Assembly: GCF_014384985.1 (NCBI RefSeq)
Contig: NZ_JACRSX010000001.1
Coordinates: 310,001-374,000 of the forward strand
Origin: Jutongia huaianensis
GTDB taxonomy: Bacteria; Bacillota; Clostridia; Lachnospirales; Lachnospiraceae
Direction: 5' to 3'
DNA length: 64,000 bases
Made by a program: the position numbers and the translations under genes. Positions 35,828 through 44,590 of the stretch are shown here, piece after piece (within the stretch, counting starts at the first letter, position 1; each line of letters starts with the position of its first letter). The notes under the pieces were generated by a model. That model searched no databases. It had not been told where the DNA came from and worked only from the letters and a program-made list of their open reading frames with translations.

Positions 35828-36802
35828 TTAATTCTCCCACCGGATCTGCTCTCCCTGAATCACTTCATATCGGATCAATTCCCTTCCATCCAACTCCACC
35901 CGGTGCATATCCACCGCCGTGATCTGATGATTTTCATAAGTCGTGTAATAATAGATTCCTCTGGTTGCATTACAGCAGGAGGTATACAACGTAATCTCAT
36001 ACTTTCCCTCTCCCACATCACAGCAGCCTCTCGGCTGGTCTACAGATCCCAGGATATGGAAAAACTGACTGACACTTTCTGCTTCACTGTCACCGGAAAT
36101 GGAATTTGCTTTTACGAAAGCAGCCCGCACAAACCGGGAAGCAGAGGAGAGATCTCCCGGCAGTCCTATGGTGCCCATGCCACGGCTGTAAGTGCCAAGG
36201 GACAGCTCCGGAGCAAATGTATTCTGTGGCTGCTTCGGGGACAGGCTCATATAATTACTGAGCTGGAACATCTGCGTCTCAAATGGCGGATTGTTCGTCA
36301 GGATTCCCACCGGATTGTCATGAATCCGGAGACCGTCTGCCATGGATTCTACGGTAATGCAGTCACTGGCATCGGCAATGATCCAATGAAGCCCGGCAGC
36401 CGGTAGTTGTTCGCTAAACGGTGTTCCGGTGAGATTCATACGGGATAATAACTCCCGCACTTCTGTCATAGAAGCACACTGGGATAATACCCATGGAATA
36501 AATTCAAACTGTGCCACGTTTTCTCTGTCCGGTTTTACGGACTGATATGCTGCATTTCCAACGAAATTTAAGCCGGCCATTCCAATGCCCTTTTCATTAA
36601 CCGCATCATAATATAGTGGATAATCTGCTGCCACATGTGCCATTCCGATCATGGCATAATGACTCTCCCGCATTCCCATATGACGGAACGGAAACGGATA
36701 ATGACGCGGGGTTATCGTAATCTCATCCCCATAAGAAAATTCATAATCCAAAGTTCTTCCAATATAAAAATCCTTTGTCCGGTAAGTTGCTGCTGTACAC
36801 AT
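35828..36802 (-). CDS. Choloylglycine hydrolase family (bile salt hydrolase)
   Basis: The 324-residue N-terminal nucleophile hydrolase removes glycine or taurine from conjugated bile acids, or cleaves penicillin V. The start at 36802 gives Met-Cys, so Cys2 becomes the nucleophile after Met removal, and GGAGGAAAAAT precedes it; a frame 16 codons longer would bury the cysteine. Marks are IGRTLDYE, TNNPPFETQ, and SRGMGTIGLPGDLSSASRFVRAAF. The bile salt hydrolase motifs are closer than penicillin V acylase, but substrate preference is inferred. There is no signal peptide. It points to a gut habitat. Confidence 0.88.
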   Translation of the reverse strand: MCTAATYRTKDFYIGRTLDYEFSYGDEITITPRHYPFPFRHMGMRESHYAMIGMAHVAADYPLYYDAVNEKGIGMAGLNFVGNAAYQSVKPDRENVAQFEFIPWVLSQCASMTEVRELLSRMNLTGTPFSEQLPAAGLHWIIADASDCITVESMADGLRIHDNPVGILTNNPPFETQMFQLSNYMSLSPKQPQNTFAPELSLGTYSRGMGTIGLPGDLSSASRFVRAAFVKANSISGDSEAESVSQFFHILGSVDQPRGCCDVGEGKYEITLYTSCCNATRGIYYYTTYENHQITAVDMHRVELDGRELIRYEVIQGEQIRWEN

Positions 36803-36903
36803 ATTTTTTCCTCCAATCATAAATATTTCATCAAAATTTTCTATCATCAATCTGTTTTTTTAATCAGTAAATCATTTCTGTCATCAATCTGTTTTCGCTG
36901 ATT

Positions 36904-37002
36904 TTAGCATAACATAAATTCTGTTTCCAATTCCTCTATGGTAGTACAATCATAAAGATGATTGATCAGATCATTATATACTAAAAACTGATTTTTTTCC
37001 AT
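36904..37002 (-). pseudogene. N-terminal remnant of a LuxR-type regulator
   Basis: From ATG 37002, with GGTGTGG upstream, 32 codons read MEKNQFLVYNDLINHLYDC then TTIEELETEFMLC before a TAA. This resembles the N-terminus of a family of LuxR-type transcriptional regulators with a sensory domain. Nothing more of the gene follows, so it is a 5' remnant. A 15-base direct repeat (36844-36858 and 36881-36895, 37 apart) lies just beside it. Confidence 0.45.
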
Positions 37003-37122
37003 TATTCACCACACCTTTCAAGCACCGCCCGTCTTGATCCAACTGCATTATCTTATCGACCGGACGTCATTATTTTCACATCGTTTTTTGCAGATCATGC
37101 CATTTTCCGCCTTATAAAATAC

Positions 37123-37204
37123 AAAGACGTATTTGCTGAAGTTCATTCGTATTTCACCCCTTGAAGTGACGAACTGATTTCAGCGGATACGTCTTTATTT
37201 TTTC
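37123..37204 (+). terminator. Long near-perfect hairpin followed by T run
   Basis: The arms at 37123-37157 and about 37163-37197 begin and end with AAAGACGTAT / ATACGTCTTT and pair over about 34 bases with a few wobbles, followed by TATTTTTT. It lies between the LuxR remnant and the aminotransferase pseudogene. It could be a terminator or leader attenuator, or a remnant of an inverted repeat. Confidence 0.6.
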
Positions 37205-37223
37205 CAAAAAGGAGGAATTTATT

Positions 37224-37898
<675 letters not shown>

Positions 37899-37904
37899 CT
37901 ATCC

Positions 37905-38399
37905 TTACATAATACTCCCCAGCCAGTAGATCACTCCTACAACCCAGCTGCAGAATATCCCATACAAGATCACCGGTCCGGCAATTGTAAAAATCTTGCA
38001 GCCAATGCCGAAGACCTGTCCCTCTGCCTGGAATTCAATTGCCGGGGATACCACCGAATTGGCAAATCCCGTAATCGGAACGATACTTCCGGCTCCGCCA
38101 AACTGCCCCAGCTTCTGATAAATATTAAGACCGGTCAGGATGATACTCAGCAGAATTAATGATAATGTCGTGTAAAGTCCTGCCAGTTCCTTATCATTTC
38201 CAAGGTACTGATAGAAGCTGTTAAAGCCCTCCCCCAGCAGACAGATTGTACCTCCTACCAGAAACGCTTTTGCACAGTTTAAGAAACGATTGCTTTTCGG
38301 CGTGATGTTACTGACATATTCATTATATTTTTCTTTCTGTTTTTCGCTGTCCTTTTCCTGCAAAACTTCCTCAATCTGAGGACTATTTTTCTGATTCAT
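37905..38399 (-). CDS. spoVAC: SpoVAC, stage V sporulation protein
   Basis: The 164-residue membrane protein has the SpoVAC core (NCAKAFLVGGTICLLGE, then the FGGAGSIVPITGFANSVVSPAIE block) with about four spans and a charged N-terminus. SpoVAC forms part of the spore inner-membrane channel for calcium-dipicolinate. It follows spoVAB by 18 bases. The usual partners spoVAD and spoVAE do not follow: the next gene downstream is the convergent aminotransferase remnant. Confidence 0.93.
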   Translation of the reverse strand: MNQKNSPQIEEVLQEKDSEKQKEKYNEYVSNITPKSNRFLNCAKAFLVGGTICLLGEGFNSFYQYLGNDKELAGLYTTLSLILLSIILTGLNIYQKLGQFGGAGSIVPITGFANSVVSPAIEFQAEGQVFGIGCKIFTIAGPVILYGIFCSWVVGVIYWLGSIM

Positions 38400-38417
38400 A
38401 TGCTTTCCTCCATTCTT

Positions 38418-38840
38418 CTAATGCTGCATCCGGAAATACAACTGATAAAAACACGCTACTGCTTTTCCCAGTGCCATTGCCAATATTACAAAGGGCAGTC
38501 CTGTGGCAAGCTTCACTCTCTGTACCAGCACCGGGATCACCTTTAATGTCTCCGCCAGTGCCATTGCCAGACATCCCACAAAGATTCCGGTAAATAATCC
38601 AAATACTGCCAGCATTGCACTTCCAAACGGAACGGATATTTCAAATACCGTCAATACCGCTCCGGTCAATCCTCCCCAGAAAATGCAGTTTTCCAGATGA
38701 TACACCCGATTCGCCATATGAAGTTTACTTGCCAGTCTTGGCAGCATCTCCAAAATAGAAATAAACGCAAACACACCGCCGGCAACACTGATCCCACCTG
38801 CAAATCCGATCACCCCCAAAAGAACCTGTTTCCAGATCAT
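38418..38840 (-). CDS. spoVAB: SpoVAB, stage V sporulation protein
   Basis: The 140-residue, highly hydrophobic protein with about four membrane segments fits SpoVAB (SVAGGVFAFISILEMLPRL, HLENCIFWGG). It is a non-essential component of the dipicolinate uptake apparatus. Its ATG overlaps the spoVAA stop (ATGA), and spoVAC follows closely. Confidence 0.88.
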   Translation of the reverse strand: MIWKQVLLGVIGFAGGISVAGGVFAFISILEMLPRLASKLHMANRVYHLENCIFWGGLTGAVLTVFEISVPFGSAMLAVFGLFTGIFVGCLAMALAETLKVIPVLVQRVKLATGLPFVILAMALGKAVACFYQLYFRMQH

Positions 38841-39460
38841 GAGATCTCCTTTCCTTCTCTCGATGCATTTTTGATCATGGCATTATTCATTTCCTGCTCA
38901 TAATTTCTCATTTCCAAATGAAGAGGTGTCGGATCATCCCTCTCATTCCGGGCAGAAAAATGATTATAAAAACCCAGGATCCCTATGGCGATTCCAATAC
39001 AGTAAGTGATTTCCATGATGCTTCCTTTGGTCTGCTCCGTTCCCATGACCAGCTTATAAAACAGCGAAAAAACATCTCCCACACTGACATCCGTATTAAA
39101 TGTCATAATGGTAAAGCCCGCCCCAAAAAATATGATCAGACTCACCAGCACTGCCTTGCATACTTCTATTAATTTTGATGGTTTGGGAGTGTCCTTAAAC
39201 TCTACAATAAAATCCGTTTCACCGATATTTACTACCTGCAGTTCCGGCCGCTGCTTCTGCAGCAGGGCAATCACCTTCATGGCAGAGAAAACGAGCTTTT
39301 GTTCCTTTTCCTGCTGAAATGTATAAAGTACCAGCTTTCCAACCTCTTTTTGCAGCGTATTGTCTGCGGTAAAAATCTCCGCCACATCCTCAAGCAGAAC
39401 CTTTTTGTGGGATACCTGACTATTCTGTTCCAGTTTTAAATAAATAATATCGGACTTCAT
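38837..39460 (-). CDS. spoVAA: SpoVAA, stage V sporulation protein
   Basis: The 207-residue protein has an N-terminal soluble domain (about 1-115) with HKKVLLEDVAEIF and GETDFIVEF, then two membrane segments (about 120-140, 145-175 with GIAIGILGFYNHF), typical of SpoVAA. ATG 39460 follows AGGAGG by 9 bases. A TTG two codons earlier is in frame but lies closer to the site. Its first 41 bases overlap the end of the upstream small membrane gene. Confidence 0.88.
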   Translation of the reverse strand: MKSDIIYLKLEQNSQVSHKKVLLEDVAEIFTADNTLQKEVGKLVLYTFQQEKEQKLVFSAMKVIALLQKQRPELQVVNIGETDFIVEFKDTPKPSKLIEVCKAVLVSLIIFFGAGFTIMTFNTDVSVGDVFSLFYKLVMGTEQTKGSIMEITYCIGIAIGILGFYNHFSARNERDDPTPLHLEMRNYEQEMNNAMIKNASREGKEIS

Positions 39461-39599
39461 TGTCAATCCCCTCCTGCTCTACAAATTTGCCGTTGGCATA
39501 AGTTGTTTTCGCATTACGCATGATCGCAATATAACAGACAGTACTCAAGGTCATAACACCGATCACCAATACATAAAACCACATTTTTTTCTTCTTCAT
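39420..39599 (-). CDS. Small membrane protein in the sporulation operon
   Basis: The 59-residue frame starts MKKKKMWFYVLVIGVMTLS, a short basic N-terminus and one membrane segment, and ends EGIDNEVRYYLFKTGTE. AAAGGG precedes ATG 39599. It overlaps spoVAA by 41 bases in another frame and contains the spoVAA ribosome site, so translation may be coupled. No family is recognised. The spacing between sigF and spoVAA fits a real gene. Confidence 0.6.
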   Translation of the reverse strand: MKKKKMWFYVLVIGVMTLSTVCYIAIMRNAKTTYANGKFVEQEGIDNEVRYYLFKTGTE

Positions 39600-39677
39600 G
39601 GTGCATTTCCCCTTTCTCTTTTCAGTAAATTGTTCCCTGCGTATGGAAATTTTATACATCTTTATTTCAAATTACAT

Positions 39678-40466
39678 CTACCGCACCTCCTGCCGCAGCC
39701 GTAACAATATCTTTTTTTCAAGGCGGCTGACCTGAACCTGACTGATCCCCAGCTCCGCTGCCACCTGGGTCTGTGTCTTATCCTCATAATAACGCAGTGT
39801 GATCAGCCTGCGTTCCTTCTCTTCCAGTGTGCCCAGAAGCTGCTCCAAAAGGACATGATTGATCACCTTTTCTTTTTCGGCATCCACCCCGGAGTCAGCT
39901 TCCCCGGAGTTTCCCCGTACCACTGCAGTCCGGGACACATAACCGACACTGGCATTTTCACCTGCCACCACCTGATCGATCAGATAAATCTCCTTGCCCT
40001 CCGGCTGATATACCGGCCGGTATATGGAGTCCACATCGCGGTTTGCCTCGATCGCTACAGCAATTTCTTCCGGTTCCAGCTCTGTTGCCGCCGCAATCTC
40101 ATCCACCGTTGCCTGACGCCCCAGCTCCTGCCCCAGCCGCTGCGCTGCCAGCTTTACCTTCCAACCGTTTTCCTTCATGGTACGGCTGATCTTGATCATT
40201 CCGTCATCCCGCATAAACCGCTTGATCTCCCCCATGATCATCGGAACAGCATATGTACTAAACTTTACGTCGAATTCCAGGTTAAAATGATCGATTGCCT
40301 TGATCAGTCCGATACAACCGATCTGAAACAGATCCTCCGGATCATATCCTCTTCCATTAAATCGTTTCACGATATTCCAGACAAGCCCTACATTTTCCTC
40401 CACCATTTGGTCTCTTGCATGACGATCGCCGGCACGGGCTTTTTTTAATAATTCCATCGCATCCAT
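39678..40466 (-). CDS. sigF: SigF, forespore sigma factor
   Basis: The 262-residue sigma-70 family protein has region 2 (EDLFQIGCIGLIKAIDHF), region 3, and region 4 (TQTQVAAELGISQVQVSRLEKK). As the third gene of spoIIAA-spoIIAB-sigF it is sigma-F, the first forespore factor, held inactive by SpoIIAB. GGAGGG precedes ATG 40466. The DNA between spoIIAB and sigF is 22 bases. Confidence 0.95.
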   Translation of the reverse strand: MDAMELLKKARAGDRHARDQMVEENVGLVWNIVKRFNGRGYDPEDLFQIGCIGLIKAIDHFNLEFDVKFSTYAVPMIMGEIKRFMRDDGMIKISRTMKENGWKVKLAAQRLGQELGRQATVDEIAAATELEPEEIAVAIEANRDVDSIYRPVYQPEGKEIYLIDQVVAGENASVGYVSRTAVVRGNSGEADSGVDAEKEKVINHVLLEQLLGTLEEKERRLITLRYYEDKTQTQVAAELGISQVQVSRLEKKILLRLRQEVR

Positions 40467-40488
40467 TTGATACCCTCCACGTCAACTC

Positions 40489-40902
40489 TCATGTTCTGTC
40501 CCCAATATGTTTGCTGAGCTTGACGCGGGTACCCTTTCCCACCTCCGAATATACCTCCAGCTCGTCCATAAATGCTTCCATAAACGCAAAGCCCATACCG
40601 GAACGCTCCCACTCCGGCTTTGTGGTATACAAAGGCTCCATTGCCTTTTCAATATCCGGAATACCAACTCCATGATCCGTAATCTCCACCATGATGTCCT
40701 GTCCCTTGATCTCACAGACGATCTCAATCTCTCCTTCTCCATTGTTATATCCATGGAGAATGCTGTTGGTGACTGCTTCTGATACTGCTGTCTTTACGTC
40801 TGCCAGCTCCTCCAGAGTAGGATCCAGACGTGTGATATAAGCTGCTACCACAGTTCTCGCAAATGCTTCATTTTGTGAATTACTATCGATGATCAGTTTC
40901 AT
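40489..40902 (-). CDS. spoIIAB: SpoIIAB, anti-sigma-F factor and kinase
   Basis: This 137-residue GHKL kinase binds sigma-F and phosphorylates SpoIIAA. The start MKLIIDSNSQNEAFART at 40902 matches the family and follows GGAGGCAGAAA. The N-box ends SILHGYN, G1 is ITDHGVGIPD, and G2 SGMGFAFME. Start at 40932 would add ten residues without a ribosome site. Confidence 0.95.
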   Translation of the reverse strand: MKLIIDSNSQNEAFARTVVAAYITRLDPTLEELADVKTAVSEAVTNSILHGYNNGEGEIEIVCEIKGQDIMVEITDHGVGIPDIEKAMEPLYTTKPEWERSGMGFAFMEAFMDELEVYSEVGKGTRVKLSKHIGDRT

Positions 40903-40936
40903 TTTCTGCCTCCATTGATCTGATTTTTCCATTTTC

Positions 40937-41320
40937 TTATTTGTCCTTTTTGGCGTTAAGCCCCGCTACTGCCTGCTCCGGTGTTGCATATCGTTCAATG
41001 ATCTGAAACAGGCCTGACAGATTAAAGATCCGTTCAATCTCTTTGCCTACATTGGTGACCGCTGCCTTTCCTCCCCGGAACATCACTCTCTTATACCTCC
41101 CCATGATCAGTCCGATTCCCGAACTGTCCATAAAATCGTTCTCCCGAAAATCAAAAATAATATGACGGATATCACCGGCATCGATCAGCCTGTCCGACTG
41201 CTCCCGCAGCAAATTTACCGTATGATGGTCCAGATCCTGCGAGATATAGATGATCAGACAGTTTTGCTGTATTTCGTAATGAATTGCTTCCTGCTCCTTT
41301 TGATTCAAAATAATCACCAT
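40937..41320 (-). CDS. spoIIAA: SpoIIAA, anti-anti-sigma factor
   Basis: The STAS-domain protein has the phosphorylated serine motif FMDSSGIGLIMGRY (second Ser in DSSG). Unphosphorylated it frees sigma-F from SpoIIAB. Start codon uncertain: ATG 41320 has AAAGGA directly before it, too close; GTG 41317 or a TTG slightly inside (LNQKEQEA) are alternatives. The longer frame to 41389 is part of the untranslated leader. Confidence 0.9.
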   Translation of the reverse strand: MVIILNQKEQEAIHYEIQQNCLIIYISQDLDHHTVNLLREQSDRLIDAGDIRHIIFDFRENDFMDSSGIGLIMGRYKRVMFRGGKAAVTNVGKEIERIFNLSGLFQIIERYATPEQAVAGLNAKKDK

Positions 41321-41387
41321 TCCTTTCTCAAAACCTGCAGCTTGCCGCTGCAAAACTAAAAAACAAAACCGGTATTTTCCCAGGCAC

Positions 41388-41438
41388 AAAAAAAGACCTG
41401 CCAGAGTGATACAATAACATGTACACTCTGACAGGTCT
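41388..41438 (-). terminator. Intrinsic terminator after the zinc-ribbon TPR gene
   Basis: On the minus strand, AGACCTGTCAGAGTG and CACTCTGGCAGGTCT pair around a loop and are followed by TTTTTTT. It separates the TPR gene from the spoIIA operon, whose promoter must lie in the following 70 bases. Confidence 0.9.
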
Positions 41439-41463
41439 CCCCATCATTTCCTCTTATGTCTGG

Positions 41464-42909
41464 CTATTGGCCGATCTCTCTCAGTCTGCTCTTTGCTTCC
41501 GCAACACGGACTGAATCCGGATAATCATTAACCACCTGGTCATAATACTGCTTTGCTGTTTCAAAATCAGACTTCTGCTGATAACAGCGTCCCAGAAAAT
41601 ACATAGCATCTGTATTGTCTGCATTAAACTTCAATGCTTTCTTCAACAGTTTGATCGCCTTATCATAATCCTTCTGACCGGCATAATCGCCCTGTCCGTT
41701 GTAGCAGTCTCTTCCCTGTTCAAAGAAAGATTCCGACGCCGTAGAATAGGTTTCTTTCTTGATCTTCTTATAAAACTTTTTCGCCTCATCCCCCGCCAGG
41801 CTGTCCGGATCTACTTTGTCCAGAGCCTTTGCGGCAGAAAGCTTATCGTCATTGATATAATACTGCATTGCCTGGATCAGATTGTCATAAACCGCCTGAA
41901 CCCCATCCAGATCAGTTGGATTGCCGCTCTGGTAATCCGATAATCTCTGGGTCAGCTCATCCACCTGCTTCTGCAGCTCGGTGTTGGCATTTTTCAACGT
42001 ACTGACATCACTTTCACCGGAAGCCAGATTCTCACTGTAAGTTTTAAAGGCTTTATTTTCCTTATCACTGGAATGCTTCTTTAATGCCGGAGTGATCAAA
42101 AACTGCATGATCACGATTCCGGCGATCAATCCCAAAAGCACGTGAACAAACGGAAGCACCGATGGTTTCTCCTCTTTGTATAAAGTGATCGGCTTATATG
42201 CATTGTCGTCTACCCTTGGTAATGTCTTTCGCACCGGCTGTTCCGCAGGCTTCTCTGCCTTTGGTGCAGCATTTTCGCCCTTAATATGAACATCTGACAG
42301 CTCCTTTAAATAGGCTAATGTCGTGGTGTTGGTCACATCCACCCCGCTGATGGATTTCATCAACTTATACGCACGCACCCGGTTCTCTTTCTTGCCGGTC
42401 TTCATATACAAAAGTGCCAGAAGCTGATGCGCCCGGATAAATTTCGGATTAGTGCTGACCACCTTCTTCAACTGAATGATCGCCATATCCTCATCGCCGT
42501 TCTGTGCAGAGAACAGTGCAGAATTATATTTTTTTACCATCTGGCTATAGGTCTCCAGACGATTCGGATTAGACTGGATCAGTCCGATATAATAATCTGC
42601 TTCGTTATGTTCCTCCTGAAAATGCTTGCTGATAACCCACTCACTGAGAGCCGATACAATCTCTCCTTCTTCAAAATAAATGAGCCCCAGCAAATTTCTC
42701 GCACTGGTATTTAATTTGTTAAATTTTAAGCTTTTGTGCAAAGATGCGATCGCTCCGGAAAGATCTCTGACCTTCGCCTGTTCCAGACCCCGGTTATAGC
42801 AAATATTGGACGCGCTGAGAACCCTGCGGTAATTACGCAGCTCCTGTCCACAGTTATCACAACGATCTTTCTTGAAAGACACCTCTGCATTACATCTTGG
42901 ACATCTCAT
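41464..42909 (-). CDS. Zinc-ribbon TPR membrane protein
   Basis: The 481 residues start MRCPRCNAEVSF with a four-cysteine ribbon (CPRC, CDNC). Residues 30-190 hold TPR-like helices, then a Pro/Lys-rich linker, one membrane segment (about 250-272, FVHVLLGLIAGIVIMQFLI), an alpha-helical coiled coil (about 300-345), and a second TPR block (about 395-475). ATG 42909 follows GGGGAAGAAAC. The domain plan suggests a membrane scaffold with the ribbon inside and the second TPR block outside. No name is known. Confidence 0.8.
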   Translation of the reverse strand: MRCPRCNAEVSFKKDRCDNCGQELRNYRRVLSASNICYNRGLEQAKVRDLSGAIASLHKSLKFNKLNTSARNLLGLIYFEEGEIVSALSEWVISKHFQEEHNEADYYIGLIQSNPNRLETYSQMVKKYNSALFSAQNGDEDMAIIQLKKVVSTNPKFIRAHQLLALLYMKTGKKENRVRAYKLMKSISGVDVTNTTTLAYLKELSDVHIKGENAAPKAEKPAEQPVRKTLPRVDDNAYKPITLYKEEKPSVLPFVHVLLGLIAGIVIMQFLITPALKKHSSDKENKAFKTYSENLASGESDVSTLKNANTELQKQVDELTQRLSDYQSGNPTDLDGVQAVYDNLIQAMQYYINDDKLSAAKALDKVDPDSLAGDEAKKFYKKIKKETYSTASESFFEQGRDCYNGQGDYAGQKDYDKAIKLLKKALKFNADNTDAMYFLGRCYQQKSDFETAKQYYDQVVNDYPDSVRVAEAKSRLREIGQ

Positions 42910-42919
42910 GTTTCTTCCC

Positions 42920-43072
42920 CTATTCTGCGTTCTTTGTGACTGCACCTGTATCTGCCAAAATACTCTGGAGCAGATCCATCACATCTGTTGTACTGTTTCC
43001 ATAAATGGCATCCTCTGCCTGTTCAATATCAAGACTTGGCTGAAATTTTTCTAATTCTGCCTCGAAATCCAT
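42920..43072 (-). CDS. Small acidic hypothetical protein
   Basis: A 50-codon frame starting MDFEAELEKFQPSLDIEQ is read from ATG 43072, with GGAGGTAGTGTAAG before it, to a TAG at 42920-42922. It ends 10 bases before the start of the zinc-ribbon TPR gene, and 58 bases after the DUF342 stop region upstream. The tight spacing and good ribosome site support a real gene, likely co-expressed with the TPR protein. Confidence 0.65.
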   Translation of the reverse strand: MDFEAELEKFQPSLDIEQAEDAIYGNSTTDVMDLLQSILADTGAVTKNAE

Positions 43073-43130
43073 CTTACACTACCTCCATTCAATCATCAAT
43101 TCATTTCTGCCGCAATTATCGACATCATAC

Positions 43131-44528
43131 TTACTCCAGACCATAGGATACGATTCCCGTACCCCGTCTTCTATATTCTACACCAGTAATCTCGTCCTGA
43201 ACAGATACATGTTTTCCATTTATTGTAATCTCTGTTCCCGGATTCGCTCTTTTTAAAATGGTAATACTGGCATCATTTGTTTTACTCATCTGATCTACCG
43301 TCTCCTGCTTGCGCTTCATGATCGCATTGAGACGGGTGTCCTTTTCAATCTTCGCCCTGGTGAGCTTTAGTTTCTTTTGCTGCAGATCCGGTGTTGGCGA
43401 AGTCTCCAATATCTTATTGATCTTTTTCAAAGCATCTAAGATCTTTTCCACTTCCTCCTGAATCTGTTTGCGGCTTTTTTCATGCTGCATCAGCAATGCA
43501 AACAGGTTATCCTCCATACCGGCGCAAAGCTCCGTTTTTACCTGTGCCATATTGCCCGCCACCATGGTTTCTATGCTGTGCAGTGCCGAAACACTTCCCC
43601 CAATAATGGCACCAAACCGTCCGGACACTTTAACATCCTGTCCACAGGTAATCTGACAATTCATTATAGCATTGGCCGCAACATTTCCGTCACAGTCAAT
43701 AAATGTCTGCTCAAAAAACTTGCCGGAGACATCTCCCTTTGCGGCAACCTTTCCCTGCCCATTGCCCTGCATTCCGTTTTTCAGGATTACATCCTTACCG
43801 GCAATCAATGTCGCAGCCTCCACATATCCATCCACGATGATGCTTCCCTTTTCGGAAGTCACCTTCATCCCGGACAGAACATTGCCCCTGATCCTGATAT
43901 CTCCAATAAAATGAACATCTCCCGTCGTAGTGTAGGATACATCTCCATCCAATGTCAGCTCTGCGCTGATATTCAGAATATCATTTTGATACGTTGCCTT
44001 ACCGGTAAGTTTAGCGGTATAAACCAGATTATCCGGTGAGAGTTCAAATCCCTTGCCCCGCAGTCGCGCAAGATCTCTGCCATTACGTCCCGGAAGGATC
44101 TGTCCCAGAACATTCGTCCCATCCTTCGCCTTCTGTGCCGGATGATAATGAACGATTTCCTGTCCTTCTCCCACAGAAGGAACCTGGCCACATGAAGTAT
44201 AATCCACGGAGCCATCCTTTAGGATCTTGGGACGGGTATCCACATGGATGGGAAAAAGAAACTCAAACCAGCCATCCTTGCCATCCACCGGTTCCTCTCC
44301 TCTGGCAACGGTAAACTGCTCATAGTACCGTTTTTCGGACACCGCTTTTTGCAGAACATCCTCCAGTACACCATACTCCACGCCTGCCGCTTTCAGAAGG
44401 ATCTTCAATTCATCCATCTGAAATACCTGGTCACGTTTCTCCGGAGTCAGAGTAATATATGCCTCCATATCGTCCTCAGAAATCTCTACCTGGACTTCTC
44501 CAAAATCATTTTTTTCCACCTTCTCCAT
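43131..44528 (-). CDS. FapA family protein (DUF342)
   Basis: The 465-residue protein has the DUF342 layout: N-terminal alpha/beta part, a central beta-helix of glycine-rich repeats (DVHFIGDIRIRGNVLSGM, GSIIVDGYVEAATLIAGKD), and a helical C-terminus. Members are named FapA from flagellar assembly, but many are in non-flagellated genomes; the function is not established. GATCACCC-type leader, AGGTAGGGTG before ATG 44528. It is followed on the same strand by the small gene at 43072. Confidence 0.85.
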   Translation of the reverse strand: MEKVEKNDFGEVQVEISEDDMEAYITLTPEKRDQVFQMDELKILLKAAGVEYGVLEDVLQKAVSEKRYYEQFTVARGEEPVDGKDGWFEFLFPIHVDTRPKILKDGSVDYTSCGQVPSVGEGQEIVHYHPAQKAKDGTNVLGQILPGRNGRDLARLRGKGFELSPDNLVYTAKLTGKATYQNDILNISAELTLDGDVSYTTTGDVHFIGDIRIRGNVLSGMKVTSEKGSIIVDGYVEAATLIAGKDVILKNGMQGNGQGKVAAKGDVSGKFFEQTFIDCDGNVAANAIMNCQITCGQDVKVSGRFGAIIGGSVSALHSIETMVAGNMAQVKTELCAGMEDNLFALLMQHEKSRKQIQEEVEKILDALKKINKILETSPTPDLQQKKLKLTRAKIEKDTRLNAIMKRKQETVDQMSKTNDASITILKRANPGTEITINGKHVSVQDEITGVEYRRRGTGIVSYGLE

Positions 44529-44590
44529 AAGATCACCCTACCTTTCGGGATGTCCGCCACTGTTGTGGCCAAACACCTATCTGCGGTGCA

